Positions 8,391 through 17,654 are shown, counted from the first letter of the stretch. The stretch is DNA of 64,000 nt from Novosphingobium mathurense (GCF_900168325.1 NZ_FVZE01000002.1:620001-684000), one strand, 5' to 3'. Made by a program: numbers and translations. The notes: a model not told the origin generated them from the sequence alone.

Positions 8391-9329
8391 ATGAAGTACA
8401 GGTCCTGGCTCGTTGTCCCGGGCAGCAGCGAGAAGCGTCTGGGTCTCGCCATGGGCACGGGGGCAGACGTGGTCGTCGTCGATCTTGCCGATACAGTGCC
8501 CGACGCGGCAAGGCGCGAAGCACGCGCCATGGCGTGCGAGTGGCTATCGGTTCACCGCCGCAATCTTCTCGAACACCGCCGCATGGGGCGCTGGGTGCGC
8601 ATCAATGCGCTCGATTCGGGGCTGTCGCGCGATGACCTGCTGGCGATCATGCCCGGCGCCCCTGACGGCATCATCCTGCCCGGAGCGACGGGCCCGGACG
8701 CGGTCCGGCAGCTTGCCAGTGAAATCTACGAATTGGAGCAGGCCAATGGAATCGCCGCCAACTCGGTGCAGATCATGCCCGTTGCCGGCGATAGCCCGCG
8801 CGGCCTGTTCGGCATGGGGCAATATCTCGATGCGCCGCACCAGCGGCTGTTCGGACTGACCTGGAACGCTGGGGGCCTCGGTGTCGCCATGGGCTGCAGG
8901 CACCTGCACGGCGACGAGGGCAGGTGGAGCGATGCGGCGCGCCTCGTGCGGGCGCAGACGGTCCTTACGGCGCATGCGAGCAGGACCGTGGCTGTCGATG
9001 CGCCTTACGAGCGGTTCGAGGACGAACGCGGGCTGGCAGCCGCGGCGCGGCAGGCGCGCGCCGAAGGGTTCGCGGGAATGTTCGCGATTCATCCCGGGCA
9101 GGTGGCAACGATCAACGCCGCCTTTACCCCGAGCGGGGAGGAGCTGTCGCGGGCCCGCGAGATCCTGGCTCTCTTTTCGGCCAACCCCGATCAGGCTTCA
9201 TTGCCGTTTCAGGGCTGCATGATCGACCGCACGCACCTGGCGATAGCGCGGCAACTCATCGATGCGGCAGACGAGAGTGACGCGGGTTGCGAGGGGCAGC
9301 GCCTTTCGGCCTTGCTGCGTCCGGCCTAG
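8391..9329 (+). CDS. CitE-like (HpcH/HpaI aldolase family) protein lacking acidic metal-site residues
   Basis: A 312-residue TIM-barrel protein of the citrate lyase beta-subunit / HpcH family, recognisable from RSWLVVPGSSEKRL at the N-terminus, VRINALDSG in the middle and IHPGQVATINAAFTPS near the C-terminus. Three acidic positions that carry catalysis or Mg2+ binding in active members appear changed: the DLED motif is DLAD (residues 31-34), the IET motif is PVAGD (~130-134), and GAEDL is NAGGL (159-163). It may have another activity or none. ATG 8391 is preferred over an upstream in-frame start at 8334. The stop overlaps that of the convergent lipoprotein gene in a shared CTAG. Confidence 0.75.
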   Translation: MKYRSWLVVPGSSEKRLGLAMGTGADVVVVDLADTVPDAARREARAMACEWLSVHRRNLLEHRRMGRWVRINALDSGLSRDDLLAIMPGAPDGIILPGATGPDAVRQLASEIYELEQANGIAANSVQIMPVAGDSPRGLFGMGQYLDAPHQRLFGLTWNAGGLGVAMGCRHLHGDEGRWSDAARLVRAQTVLTAHASRTVAVDAPYERFEDERGLAAAARQARAEGFAGMFAIHPGQVATINAAFTPSGEELSRAREILALFSANPDQASLPFQGCMIDRTHLAIARQLIDAADESDAGCEGQRLSALLRPA

Positions 9330-9652
9330 TCGGCCTGCCCGGCGGGCTCCGCCGCTTCGGCCGCGGTCGCTTCCTGTGCCGCGGCCTGAGCCTCGTCGGC
9401 CGCCGCGGTGGCGTCCGACGTGGTCGGCTTTGCGTTGCTATCGCCGCTTGCCGTCGCTTCCGGATTGGCCAGTGGCGACTGCGAGCGCACGGTGTCGTAG
9501 GGCAGCATGTCGTCGGTCACCGAGCGGGGCAGCAGCTTGTCGCCTGCGGCTTCCTTCGGGGCAGAGGCATCGTCCTTGCAGCCGCCGAGGCTCAACGCCG
9601 CAGCGCCAGCGATCGAGAGGGCTGTCCAGAACTTCAAATGCCGGTGCATCAT
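9326..9652 (-). CDS. Small predicted lipoprotein, Ala/Glu-rich
   Basis: 108 residues. A signal peptide ends in the lipobox LGGC (Cys ~25), followed by a low-complexity Ala/Glu/Asp/Thr-rich tail, so the mature product is a small acidic lipoprotein with no recognisable domain. Its ATG overlaps the lipB stop as ATGA, so translation is probably coupled to lipB. Function unknown. Confidence 0.7.
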   Translation of the reverse strand: MMHRHLKFWTALSIAGAAALSLGGCKDDASAPKEAAGDKLLPRSVTDDMLPYDTVRSQSPLANPEATASGDSNAKPTTSDATAAADEAQAAAQEATAAEAAEPAGQAD

Positions 9653-10347
9653 TCATGGGTCTCCGGTTTGCCGGCGGCGGGCGGGCAGGGACGTTCAAGC
9701 GCGGCCAGGAACGAATCGGCCCGTGCGATCAGCGCCTTGTCCCATGTGTCGAAATCGACGTCATGACCAAGCCGTGCAAGGCTGGTAACGCCGAATTCCT
9801 CGATACCGCAAGGCACGATGCCGGTGAAATGCGACAAGTCGGGGCGGATGTTCACGGCAAACCCGTGCATCGTCACCCATTTGCGGATGCGTACGCCGAT
9901 CGCGCCGATCTTCGCCTCGCGTCCATCGACGTCCTGCGTCCAGATGCCGATGCGGCCTTCGCTGCGGAAGCCCTCGACGCCGAAGTCGCGCAGGGTGTCG
10001 ATGACCCAGCCTTCGACGGCATGGACGAAACCGCGCGCATCGCGGGCGCGCTTCTTCAGGTCGAGCAGGACATAGCCGACGCGCTGGCCGGGTCCGTGGT
10101 AGGTGTAGCGCCCGCCGCGCCCGGCCTCGACGACTTCGAAGCGCGGGTCGAGCAGTTCGGCGGAGGCTGCGCTGGTCCCCGCGGTATAGACCGGCGGATG
10201 TTCCAGCAGCCAGATCAGCTCGCGCGCTTCGCCGGCGGCGATCGCCGCATTGCGCAGCTGCATTTCCTCCAGCGCGGCGCGGTAGGGCACCGGTTCGCGG
10301 CTCACCCGCAGCTCGATATCACCGGGAAGGGTGTCTGGGCTTGTCAT
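9649..10347 (-). CDS. lipB: Lipoyl(octanoyl) transferase LipB
   Basis: LipB moves the octanoyl group from octanoyl-ACP onto lipoyl domains of pyruvate and 2-oxoglutarate dehydrogenases and the glycine cleavage system. The 232-residue protein has the signature [21 protein letters not shown] region, the catalytic Lys in [20 protein letters not shown], and the acyl-accepting Cys in [14 protein letters not shown] 10347 is preferred; the frame extends to 10383 without added conservation. A lipoprotein gene is translationally coupled downstream. Confidence 0.95.
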   Translation of the reverse strand: MTSPDTLPGDIELRVSREPVPYRAALEEMQLRNAAIAAGEARELIWLLEHPPVYTAGTSAASAELLDPRFEVVEAGRGGRYTYHGPGQRVGYVLLDLKKRARDARGFVHAVEGWVIDTLRDFGVEGFRSEGRIGIWTQDVDGREAKIGAIGVRIRKWVTMHGFAVNIRPDLSHFTGIVPCGIEEFGVTSLARLGHDVDFDTWDKALIARADSFLAALERPCPPAAGKPETHE

Positions 10348-10427
10348 GCCGCGTTGCGTGGCGGCATTCCCTGCGGTTATCAAGTGTCTTTAGGCTGGCG
10401 CCTGTGCGACGGCATGCGGAGTAGAAC

Positions 10428-11243
10428 ATGAATTTCGACAGCAATCTTGCCTGGAAGCAGGCATCGGGTGCGGTTTCGGCCAATCGCGAGGTGGTCCTTG
10501 CGCTGGCCGGCGTGTTCTTCATGCTGCCGCAGCTTGCCTTCGCGATCTTCTTCCCGCAGCCCGAACCGGCTGCGGGGATGAGCGAGCAGCAGATGGTCGA
10601 GATGGTCACGACCTACTACAGCTCGATCATGCCCATGCTGATTCCGATGGCCTTCATCCAGGCGCTTGGCACAGTGGCGCTGCTGCGGCTTCTCGACGGC
10701 AGTCGGCGGCCCACGGTGGGCGAAGCGATCAAGGGCGGCCTGCGCGGTGTCGTGCCCTACCTGCTTGCGCAATTGCTGAGCGGCTTTGGTCTCGCGCTCG
10801 TGGCGCTGGCCGTGATCGGCCTGCTGGGCGCTCTTGCAGGAATGGCCGGGATGTTCGTGGGCGTTGCCATCGTGGCTGCGATCACCGTCTTCGTGGCGGT
10901 GCGGCTCTCGCTTACCGCAGCCATCGTCGCCGTGGAGCAGACCAGCAATCCGATTGCGGCGCTGCTGCGCTCCTGGAAGCTGACCGCCGGCAACACCACG
11001 CGACTGCTGACATTCTACGGCCTGTTCATTGTCGCGTTCATCGTCCTGCTGATCATGGTCAACGTCGTGATCGGCATACCCCTGGCGCTGTTGGCGCCCG
11101 ACCATGTCGCGCTGATCGTCGAGGCGCTGGTCGGTTCCGCCCTGAGTGCGCTGATGGCGCTCTATCTCGTGGCGATCATAGCTGCGAGCCACCGCCAGTT
11201 GGCCGGAAACTCGCCGGAAGCGGACAGCGAGCCGTTCATCTGA
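10428..11243 (+). CDS. Polytopic membrane protein of GPDPase-membrane-domain type
   Basis: 271 residues with about six hydrophobic segments. The SWKLTAGNTTRLLTFYGLF motif before the penultimate helices is typical of the glycerophosphodiester phosphodiesterase membrane domain family, a stand-alone membrane module of unknown role. No catalytic domain is attached. It is monocistronic and divergent from lipB. Confidence 0.6.
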   Translation: MNFDSNLAWKQASGAVSANREVVLALAGVFFMLPQLAFAIFFPQPEPAAGMSEQQMVEMVTTYYSSIMPMLIPMAFIQALGTVALLRLLDGSRRPTVGEAIKGGLRGVVPYLLAQLLSGFGLALVALAVIGLLGALAGMAGMFVGVAIVAAITVFVAVRLSLTAAIVAVEQTSNPIAALLRSWKLTAGNTTRLLTFYGLFIVAFIVLLIMVNVVIGIPLALLAPDHVALIVEALVGSALSALMALYLVAIIAASHRQLAGNSPEADSEPFI

Positions 11244-11258
11244 GGCTGGTCATCGCGG

Positions 11259-11276
11259 GGCCCCGTTGCCGGGGCC
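11259..11276 (+). terminator. GC-rich hairpin after membrane protein gene
   Basis: GGCCCCG (11259-11265) and CGGGGCC (11270-11276) flank a TTGC loop, 16 bases after the stop. No T-tract follows. Confidence 0.35.
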
Positions 11277-11383
11277 TCGACGGAAGGGGTCTCTGCGCGA
11301 TCCGCCGGAGCAGTCGCAAGGCAAGACACCCTGCAAGAGGGCGCGCAGTTCCAGATATTCAGTGAAATGGAAGGGCGAGGGCC

Positions 11384-12022
11384 TCAGCCCTCGTCTTCGT
11401 CCTTCCAGCCCCAGTAGAGGAAGCACGGCGGCACGTTGATCGCTTCCATGCCGTTGTCGATGCGCTTGAAGTGTCGGGCCATGAAATCGCGCGCACGCGG
11501 GGTAAACTGGTAAACCAGGAACGCGCCGCCCTTGCGGATCACGCGATAGGTCGCCGCGGCGATGGCCGGGCCGACGCCGTCCGGCAGGGTCGAGAAGGGC
11601 AGGCCGGACAGGACGTAGTCCGCCTTTTCGAAGCCGTGTGCCTTGACGATTTCCTCGACGTCCGCAGCCGAACCCAGCACCGCCTTGAAGCGGCTGTCGC
11701 TGATGTTCTTGCGCAGGTATTCGATGAAGAGCGGGTTGGTGTCGATCACGATCAGCATGCCGTCGCGCGGCAGGCGATCTAGGACCGGCTGGCAGAAGGT
11801 GCCGACGCCCGGGCCATACTCGACGAAGAGCTTGCAGTTCGCCCAGTCGACCGGCTTGAGCATGCGATTGATGGTAAAGCGCGACGACGGGACGATCGAA
11901 CCGACCATCACCGGATTACGCAGAAACCCTTCGATGAAGACGCCCCATGGCCCGAACGACCGCTTGATTTTCCGCTTCAACTTCTGGGGCAGTGCCTCAC
12001 GGGCAAGCTCTGTGCTGGTCAT
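11384..12022 (-). CDS. SAM-dependent methyltransferase, phospholipid methyltransferase-like
   Basis: 212 residues. The SAM-binding motif I reads VEYGPGVGTF, followed by an acidic residue at the end of strand 2 (VIDTNP) and a later LSGLPFSTLP, a layout shared by PmtA-type phosphatidylethanolamine N-methyltransferases and rRNA dimethylase-like enzymes. An N-terminal basic segment (LPQKLKRKIKRSFGPWG) could contact membrane. Lipid as substrate is inference. ATG 12022 is chosen; a TTG at 12067 in frame is less likely. Confidence 0.7.
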   Translation of the reverse strand: MTSTELAREALPQKLKRKIKRSFGPWGVFIEGFLRNPVMVGSIVPSSRFTINRMLKPVDWANCKLFVEYGPGVGTFCQPVLDRLPRDGMLIVIDTNPLFIEYLRKNISDSRFKAVLGSAADVEEIVKAHGFEKADYVLSGLPFSTLPDGVGPAIAAATYRVIRKGGAFLVYQFTPRARDFMARHFKRIDNGMEAINVPPCFLYWGWKDEDEG

Positions 12023-12116
12023 GCTGGCGGAAGCTCTCGCATTGTTGACGTCATTTTTGTGCAGCAAAGGCGGTGGCAGATTCCAGCCGCCTTTGCAAGT
12101 TAACGACCCTGTAGGT

Positions 12117-12461
12117 TCAGAGAATTTCGTGGACCTTGTCTTGCGGACGGCACAGCCTGACGCCCTTGTCGGTTTCGACGAGGGGCCGCTCGATCAGGAT
12201 CGGTTCGGCAGCCATGGCATCGAGCACGGTCTGCGCATCGGCATCGGGCAGCCCGCGTTCGGCAGCGTCGGTGCCGCGCACGCGCAGGCCTTCCTGCGGC
12301 GTGATCCCGGCATCCTTGTAAAGCTGCGCGAGCTTGGCGGCGCTCGGCGGATTCTTGAGGTACTCGATCACCTCGACCTCGACGCCCGGAGTTTCCTCGA
12401 GCACGGCGAGGGTCTTGCGCGAAGTGCCGCACTTGGGGTTATGCCAGATGGTCGCCTTCAT
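12117..12461 (-). CDS. arsC: ArsC-family arsenate reductase-like protein
   Basis: 114 residues, thioredoxin-like fold of the glutaredoxin-coupled ArsC family. The redox Cys is in NPKCGTSRKTL, and the family Arg residues appear in RVRGTD and ERPLVE...RLCRP. The family reduces arsenate with glutathione/glutaredoxin, but many members have unclear substrates. It lies 13 bases after the 2Fe-2S protein gene on the same strand, with no arsenite exporter or ArsR nearby, so a role in arsenic resistance is not supported by context. Confidence 0.85.
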   Translation of the reverse strand: MKATIWHNPKCGTSRKTLAVLEETPGVEVEVIEYLKNPPSAAKLAQLYKDAGITPQEGLRVRGTDAAERGLPDADAQTVLDAMAAEPILIERPLVETDKGVRLCRPQDKVHEIL

Positions 12462-12474
12462 GGCTTTCTCCTGA

Positions 12475-13062
12475 TTATTCCTCGGGGATGTCGGTAGCGG
12501 TGCCGGTGGTGCCGGCAGAGGCAGCGGGTTCGGGCGCCAGCGCGGGGACGGCCCGCGCCGCGTCTTCGGCGGTGATGCCCGGAGCCGGCGCCGCGCTGAT
12601 GGTCTCTTCGCGGCGCATGACCCGGCCGGCGCGTTGCACCGCGCGCACGAGGCGCGGATAGACGCCGCAGCGGCACAGGTTGGGGATCGCCTGCTTGATT
12701 TCCGCCTCGTCCGGGTCGGGATTGCGCGCCAGCAGCGCCGCGGCATTGATGACGATGCCCGGCGTACAGAACCCGCACTGGATCGCCTGCTCGGCGACGA
12801 GGGCCTGTTGCACCGGGTGCGAGCGGTCGTCCGAAAGCCCTTCGATGGTCTTGACGAAACGGCCTTCGCATTCGGCAATGGTGATCAGGCACGATCGCAG
12901 CGGGGAACCGTCGACCAGAACCGTGCAGGCCCCGCAATCGCCGACGCCGCAGCCGTACTTCGTGCCGGTAAGATTGGCAGCGTCGCGCAGCGCCCACAGC
13001 AGGGGCGTCTGCGGATCCATCTCGAATGCGACCGGCCGGTCGTTGACGGTCATGCGCGACAT
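12475..13062 (-). CDS. 2Fe-2S subunit of a molybdenum hydroxylase (xanthine dehydrogenase family)
   Basis: 195 residues. The N-terminal plant-type ferredoxin cluster site is CGVGDCGACTVL plus a distal Cys (LRSCL), and the C-terminal helical domain has the second cluster in CGFCTPG and CRCGVYPR. Such small subunits pass electrons from a molybdopterin subunit, as in isoquinoline 1-oxidoreductase. No large Mo-binding subunit is adjacent: arsC lies downstream and a TonB receptor upstream. XdhC and MocA homologues, which serve such enzymes, are 3-4.5 kb away on the same strand. The tail after residue ~150 is Ala/Pro-rich. Confidence 0.9.
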   Translation of the reverse strand: MSRMTVNDRPVAFEMDPQTPLLWALRDAANLTGTKYGCGVGDCGACTVLVDGSPLRSCLITIAECEGRFVKTIEGLSDDRSHPVQQALVAEQAIQCGFCTPGIVINAAALLARNPDPDEAEIKQAIPNLCRCGVYPRLVRAVQRAGRVMRREETISAAPAPGITAEDAARAVPALAPEPAASAGTTGTATDIPEE

Positions 13063-13125
13063 CGGGCTTCCTTATGCGCTGGATGCGCGAAGAGCCAGAG
13101 CCTGACGCAAGCCTCTTGTGAAAGC

Positions 13126-15189
13126 CTACCGGAAACCGACGCGCAGGCCTGCCCAAACGGTGCGCGGCGTGCCGAGGTCGATGGAGCCTGCCTGATCGCG
13201 GGTGATGATCGTCTCGTCGGTCAGATTTTCGCCCCGGAGCACCACGGAAACCAGCGGCATGACGGGAACTTTCATATAGGCATCGAGCGTGGTGAAGGCA
13301 GGTAGCGCCTGCGTTTGCTGGTCGTCCTCGAACTGGCGACCGACGTGGCGCACCGTCGCCGCGATGCGCCAGCCCGGCTTGGGCAGCCAGGCGATGGTGC
13401 CGCTGGCCGCAAGCTTGGGAACCTGCGAAGGACGCATGCCGTCGAGATCGGCCTGGATGCCGCTCGCTTGCACTTCGGAATCGGTCCAGCTCAGCGAGCC
13501 GTCGAACTGGACTTGTCCGAGGTCGAGCGCGGCGCTTGCCTCCAGACCGCGCGCGCGGATCGCGTCGACGTTCTGGCGCTGGCGCAAGTTGCCGTCATCG
13601 GAGAGGGTGACGTTGGCAATCGCATTCTTGAGCTTGTTGTCGAAAGCCGTCAGCGAGAGGGTCAGGGCCTCGAACGGGCGGGTGTCGACGCCCACTTCGT
13701 AACCGCGCAGCTTTTCGAGCTTCAGCGCGGCATTGGCCTGCGTGACCACCGGGAAGACCACGAAGGGACGGTAAAGTTCGTTCAGCGTGGGCATGCGCAT
13801 GCCGGTGTAGGCGGCTGCGCGCAAGGATACGGTGTTGCTTGGGTGCCACACGAAGCCGCCGCGCACATTGCCGGTCCAGCCCGAACGGTCGGCGAAGGCG
13901 GTATCCTCGTTGACCGCGCCGCCGGGCGTGATTTCGCGATAGAAACCGTTGCGGATCGTCCAGCGGTCCGCGCGCCCGCCCGCAGTCAGGACGAGATTGC
14001 CGAGCGTCCAGTCGTCCTCGACGTAGAAGCCGACGTCGGACTGGTCGCCACCGGCCCGGCGGATCGCGGTGCGCGCGCCGGTGAAAGTGCTGTAGGGCAT
14101 TTCCAGCAGTCGCCCTTGGGTCAGGCGGATGTCGGCACCCATGCGCAGGACATGCGCGTCGCCGACCGGGGGACGCAGCTCGAACTTGCCGCCGACGGTG
14201 GTCGTCGGCGTCTTGGCCTGGTCCAGCGCCTTCACGAAACGCGTCGAGCTGATCACGACGTTCGAGAAGTCCTGCGCCTGGACATAACCCAGAACGTCGA
14301 ACTGCCAATCGCCCCGGCCGACGAGACGCAGCGAGGCCTGTTGGCCGGACGAAGTCGAATCCGCGCCCTTGAAGCGCAGGGTACGCCGGTCGTCATAGGC
14401 CATGGCCGAGGCCTGCAGTTCGACGGTGTCGTTGAGCGGAGCGACGCCGCGCAGGCTGGCCGACCAGCTGTCATAGGCAGCCCGCGACGAGGCATCGACG
14501 CGCTGCGACCCGGGCGTCGTCCAGAAGCCCTGGCCACGGTCCCACTGGACGCTGGCAACGAGGAAGCCGGCCCCGAGATTGGGCGCAAGCGTTGCCGATG
14601 TCTGCGTTTCACCGCGATCGTTGACGAGGGCGAGAGCCTGCAGCGGTCCCATGTCGCGCGGCCCGGCGCTGGTCAGTTCGATCGTGCCCGATACCGCGCC
14701 GGTGCCGAAGGCGCCCGCGCCGCCGCCGCGGGTCACGCGGATCGAGGCGAGCCGGTCGGGCGTTAGGGCGCTGAGGGGGATGTAGCCGAAGAAAGGATTG
14801 GCGACCGGTACGCCATCGAGCAGGACGAGCGTGCGGCTCGACGCATTGCCGCCGAGCGCGCGCAGGGTGACGCCTTGCGCCGAAGGGTTGGACGAACGGC
14901 TGTCGGAGCGGCGGAACTGCTGGAACCCGGCGATGGAGGACAGCACGTCCTCGATCCGGCCCGATGCGCTGGTCACGATCTGGTCGCGATCGATCCGTTC
15001 CACATCGTATGCCGGTGTCGCAGGGCTTTCCTCCAGCCCGCGCCCGGTCACGACGATCGGTGAGGAGGGCGTGTCGCCCGCATTCTCGGCATGAGCCGGA
15101 ACGGTGGAAACAATCGCAGCTGCGATGACGAGCGAAGTGCTTGCAAGATAACGAATTCGATCATGGGCCATGCGCGCTTGGATAGTCAT
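13126..15189 (-). CDS. TonB-dependent outer membrane receptor
   Basis: 687 residues: a signal peptide ending near AHA (residue ~34), a plug domain (~45-170, with LVLLDGVPVANPFFGYIPLSAL and a GGGAGAFGTGAVSG loop), and a 22-strand type beta-barrel to the C-terminal WAGLRVGFR. The substrate is not evident. The sequence upstream was checked for a cobalamin riboswitch and none was found. It is transcribed toward the 2Fe-2S gene. Confidence 0.93.
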   Translation of the reverse strand: MTIQARMAHDRIRYLASTSLVIAAAIVSTVPAHAENAGDTPSSPIVVTGRGLEESPATPAYDVERIDRDQIVTSASGRIEDVLSSIAGFQQFRRSDSRSSNPSAQGVTLRALGGNASSRTLVLLDGVPVANPFFGYIPLSALTPDRLASIRVTRGGGAGAFGTGAVSGTIELTSAGPRDMGPLQALALVNDRGETQTSATLAPNLGAGFLVASVQWDRGQGFWTTPGSQRVDASSRAAYDSWSASLRGVAPLNDTVELQASAMAYDDRRTLRFKGADSTSSGQQASLRLVGRGDWQFDVLGYVQAQDFSNVVISSTRFVKALDQAKTPTTTVGGKFELRPPVGDAHVLRMGADIRLTQGRLLEMPYSTFTGARTAIRRAGGDQSDVGFYVEDDWTLGNLVLTAGGRADRWTIRNGFYREITPGGAVNEDTAFADRSGWTGNVRGGFVWHPSNTVSLRAAAYTGMRMPTLNELYRPFVVFPVVTQANAALKLEKLRGYEVGVDTRPFEALTLSLTAFDNKLKNAIANVTLSDDGNLRQRQNVDAIRARGLEASAALDLGQVQFDGSLSWTDSEVQASGIQADLDGMRPSQVPKLAASGTIAWLPKPGWRIAATVRHVGRQFEDDQQTQALPAFTTLDAYMKVPVMPLVSVVLRGENLTDETIITRDQAGSIDLGTPRTVWAGLRVGFR

Positions 15190-15289
15190 AACCGAGATAC
15201 TTGCAAGTTATTGACGACGACAGTGGAACTCGCTGCAACTTTCGGTTAGTTACCCCTCGTGACCCGCTTGGTTTATTTCCGAGACGGGC

Positions 15290-15323
15290 GCGCCGGTCCC
15301 CTTCGGGGGGAGGGGGCCGGCGC
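15290..15323. other. Strong GC hairpin in leader between TonB receptor and yqgE
   Basis: A 12-base stem with one mismatch (15290-15301 with 15312-15323) lies in the 241-base divergent gap. Read on the - strand it would be about 100 bases before the receptor start, so it could be a leader element. It does not match a known riboswitch that I recognise. Confidence 0.4.
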
Positions 15324-15430
15324 TTCAAAACCTCCGTTTTCCTTGGTTCTTCAGTCAGGTTTGCGCCGGATCGAGCGCGGCGGATGCCGATCTCGCTTGC
15401 CGGGCCTGCCCAAGGGCGTAGAATTGCCGA

Positions 15431-15991
15431 GTGACTGAAGAACAATATCTTTCCGGCCGGATCCTGCTGGCCATGCCGGGCATGTTCGATCCCCGTTTTG
15501 AGCGCTCGGTCAACGTAATGTGCGTGCATGACGAGAATGGGGCGTTGGGCATCGGCATCGGTCAGGTCCGCGAAGGCGTGACGTTCCATGATGTCCTTGG
15601 CGAACTCGGCATCGATCCCGGCGATGCGCCCGACCGTGCAGTCTGCAACGGCGGACCGGTCGAGCCGGGGCGCGGTTTCGTGCTCCATTCCACCGACTGG
15701 GGCGGATCAGATACGATCGCGGTGCAGCCGCTCTGTGCCCTCTCCGCCTCGATGGAAGTGCTGCGCGCCATTGCCGAAGGGCGCGGGCCGAGCCGCTGGC
15801 TGATGGCGCTTGGCTATGCAGGCTGGGGCGCCGGGCAGCTGGAAGGGGAAATGCGCCATCACGGCTGGTACGCGGCCGATCCGCATCCCGAAGTGCTGTT
15901 CGATACGCCCGTGGAAGATCGCTGGAACGCGACCTGGCAAGCCGAGGGCATCGATCCCGCGCTGCTGTCCAATGCCACCGGGCAGGCCTGA
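15431..15991 (+). CDS. yqgE: YqgE/AlgH family (UPF0301) protein
   Basis: 186 residues, full length for the family. The features are LSGRILLAMPGMFDPRFERSV at the N-terminus, CNGGPVEPGRGFVLH, and the MALGYAGWGAGQLEGEM motif. Members are cytoplasmic; function is not settled, although the family name AlgH comes from alginate regulation in Pseudomonas. Start is GTG 15431. Confidence 0.93.
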   Translation: MTEEQYLSGRILLAMPGMFDPRFERSVNVMCVHDENGALGIGIGQVREGVTFHDVLGELGIDPGDAPDRAVCNGGPVEPGRGFVLHSTDWGGSDTIAVQPLCALSASMEVLRAIAEGRGPSRWLMALGYAGWGAGQLEGEMRHHGWYAADPHPEVLFDTPVEDRWNATWQAEGIDPALLSNATGQA

Positions 15992-15997
15992 CGCCGC

Positions 15998-16570
15998 TTA
16001 GCCCGGCTGGTTTCCTCTCAACTGCGCCAGGTCTGCTGGCACGTCGACATCGGCGTGGATCGCCGGATCCGTGCAATCGACGAAGACAACGTCCGAGCGC
16101 TGACGCAGCAGTCTGCCCGCGCCCTGATCGCCCGTGAGCCCGGCAATCGCCGGATAGGCGCGGGCGGATAGCAGCACAGGATGGCCGGGGTGACCGCCCT
16201 CGCATGGCATGGCGGCAAAGCCATCGCCGATCGCGCGGGCGAGATGGCTGGCGATATGGTGCGGGATGTGCGGCATGTCGCCAAGGAAGACGTAGGCCCC
16301 CTCGGCTCCCGCGGCGGCAGCGATGCCTGCCTGCAAGGACTGCGAAAGGGCCTCGCTGGCGATGCGCACGACGTCAACGGATGGCGAACCTTGCCAGTCC
16401 CCGATTTCGAGGCCGGGGCGGGCGACGACGATGACGCGGCTGACCGGCGCGGCGCGCGCGGCACGGATGGCATGGAACAGCAGCGGTTCGCCATTCAACG
16501 TCGCGGAGAGCTTGTCGCTGCCGAAGCGCGTCGCCGATCCGGCCGCGAGGACCAGCGCGACGCGCGTCAT
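15998..16570 (-). CDS. MocA/MobA-like nucleotidyltransferase
   Basis: 190 residues with the nucleotidyltransferase signature LVLAAGSATRFGSDKL at the N-terminus, FLGDMPHIP for metal binding, and a GHPVLLS motif. MocA-type enzymes attach CMP to molybdopterin for the xanthine dehydrogenase family. The start overlaps the xdhC stop as ATGA. Context with xdhC and a 2Fe-2S subunit supports molybdenum cofactor maturation. Confidence 0.85.
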   Translation of the reverse strand: MTRVALVLAAGSATRFGSDKLSATLNGEPLLFHAIRAARAAPVSRVIVVARPGLEIGDWQGSPSVDVVRIASEALSQSLQAGIAAAAGAEGAYVFLGDMPHIPHHIASHLARAIGDGFAAMPCEGGHPGHPVLLSARAYPAIAGLTGDQGAGRLLRQRSDVVFVDCTDPAIHADVDVPADLAQLRGNQPG

Positions 16571-17541
16571 GCGCGCTCTTTGGCCGGATTGAGGGCCTGC
16601 ATGATCTCGGCGATGATGCCGGTGGCGACTTCCCACGGCGACTTGCCGAGGCCGGTGATGCCCGGCGATAGGTGCAGGGCGTCCAGTTCCTGCGGCGTCG
16701 CTCCGGCAGCTTCGAGAGCGGCCATGCGTCCGGCCGCGCGCGACTTCGCACCGATCATGCCGACATAGCCTGCCTTGCCGCGCAGGGCCGCGAGGCATCC
16801 GCCCAGATCGTGGTGATCCTCGTGCGTGGCACCAAGGTATGCCGTCCAGCGATCGACGCCGAGGCGCTCGAGTACCTGGGTCGGCATTTCCCGCAGGTAT
16901 CCGGAGACCGGAAACGGTGGCGGGGAGGAAGGGCCGTCCGGACGCACAAGGTAGGTTTCGAACTGGGCAAGGGCGCCGAGCTGCGCCGCCGCCAAGGCGC
17001 CGGGATCGCCCCCGGAAACGATCAGCCTGCGGGGCGGATCGTAGCGGCGGGAAAGCGAGAAGGGCCGGTCCGTCAGGCTCAGCAGCGCCCCGGGCTGCGC
17101 CGAGACACGGCGCACCGTCCCGTCGCTGTGCCACTGGCAGGGCCGACGTTCGGCCGCATGGCGCAGCAGTTCGCGCAGGGCTTTGTCGTCTGGCTGGATG
17201 CGCTCGAGCAAGATGTGAAGCGCGCCACCGCAGCGCAGGCGAATGTCGATCCACGGGCTGCCGGCGCCGTAGTGCAGGTGTCGCGGCTCGCCGTCGGCCA
17301 GAACGCGCGCGGCGTGGCTGGCGACGTCGCCTTCGATGCAGTCTCCCGAGAAATAGCCGCTCGCGGCAGAACCGTCGAATACCATCTGCGCGCCGGGACC
17401 GCGCGGGGCGCTGCCTTCGACGCGGTACAGGGTGGCCTGCACGGCAGGGCGACCGGCAGTCGCTGCCTCCGCCAGAGCGGGACGCACATCGTCGACCCAC
17501 CCGAAAAGCGGCCAGTCAGCGTTATCGATATGCCCGTCCAT
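16567..17541 (-). CDS. XdhC family molybdoenzyme maturation protein
   Basis: 324 residues in two parts: the N-terminal XdhC/CoxI domain (ATLYRVEGSAPRGPGAQMVF, GYFSGDCIEGDV) and a C-terminal Rossmann domain (RLIVSGGDPGALAAAQL...). XdhC binds the cofactor, assists its sulfuration, and inserts it into the large subunit. ATG 17541 is preferred to the upstream frame start at 17601. It forms a two-gene unit with the nucleotidyltransferase. Confidence 0.88.
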   Translation of the reverse strand: MDGHIDNADWPLFGWVDDVRPALAEAATAGRPAVQATLYRVEGSAPRGPGAQMVFDGSAASGYFSGDCIEGDVASHAARVLADGEPRHLHYGAGSPWIDIRLRCGGALHILLERIQPDDKALRELLRHAAERRPCQWHSDGTVRRVSAQPGALLSLTDRPFSLSRRYDPPRRLIVSGGDPGALAAAQLGALAQFETYLVRPDGPSSPPPFPVSGYLREMPTQVLERLGVDRWTAYLGATHEDHHDLGGCLAALRGKAGYVGMIGAKSRAAGRMAALEAAGATPQELDALHLSPGITGLGKSPWEVATGIIAEIMQALNPAKERA

Positions 17542-17654
17542 CGATCTGTGGTCTGCTCCGGTCAGTGGCGCGGACGTACGGTCCGGCGAAGCGCATTGCA
17601 ATGCAGGTGCCGGGATGCGCGCCGGGGAGGCAGGTTGCTCCCGCGTTGCAGGGA

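Noticed and set aside
13315..14766. 483-codon open frame opposite the TonB receptor
   Set aside because: Shadow composition; the receptor frame has signal, plug and barrel.
15225..15247. GGAAC-N15-GTT in the TonB receptor/yqgE gap
   Set aside because: Spacing is 15 or 19, outside the EcfG range.
15190..15430. Cobalamin riboswitch before the TonB receptor
   Set aside because: No B12-box or conserved core was found in the leader on the - strand.
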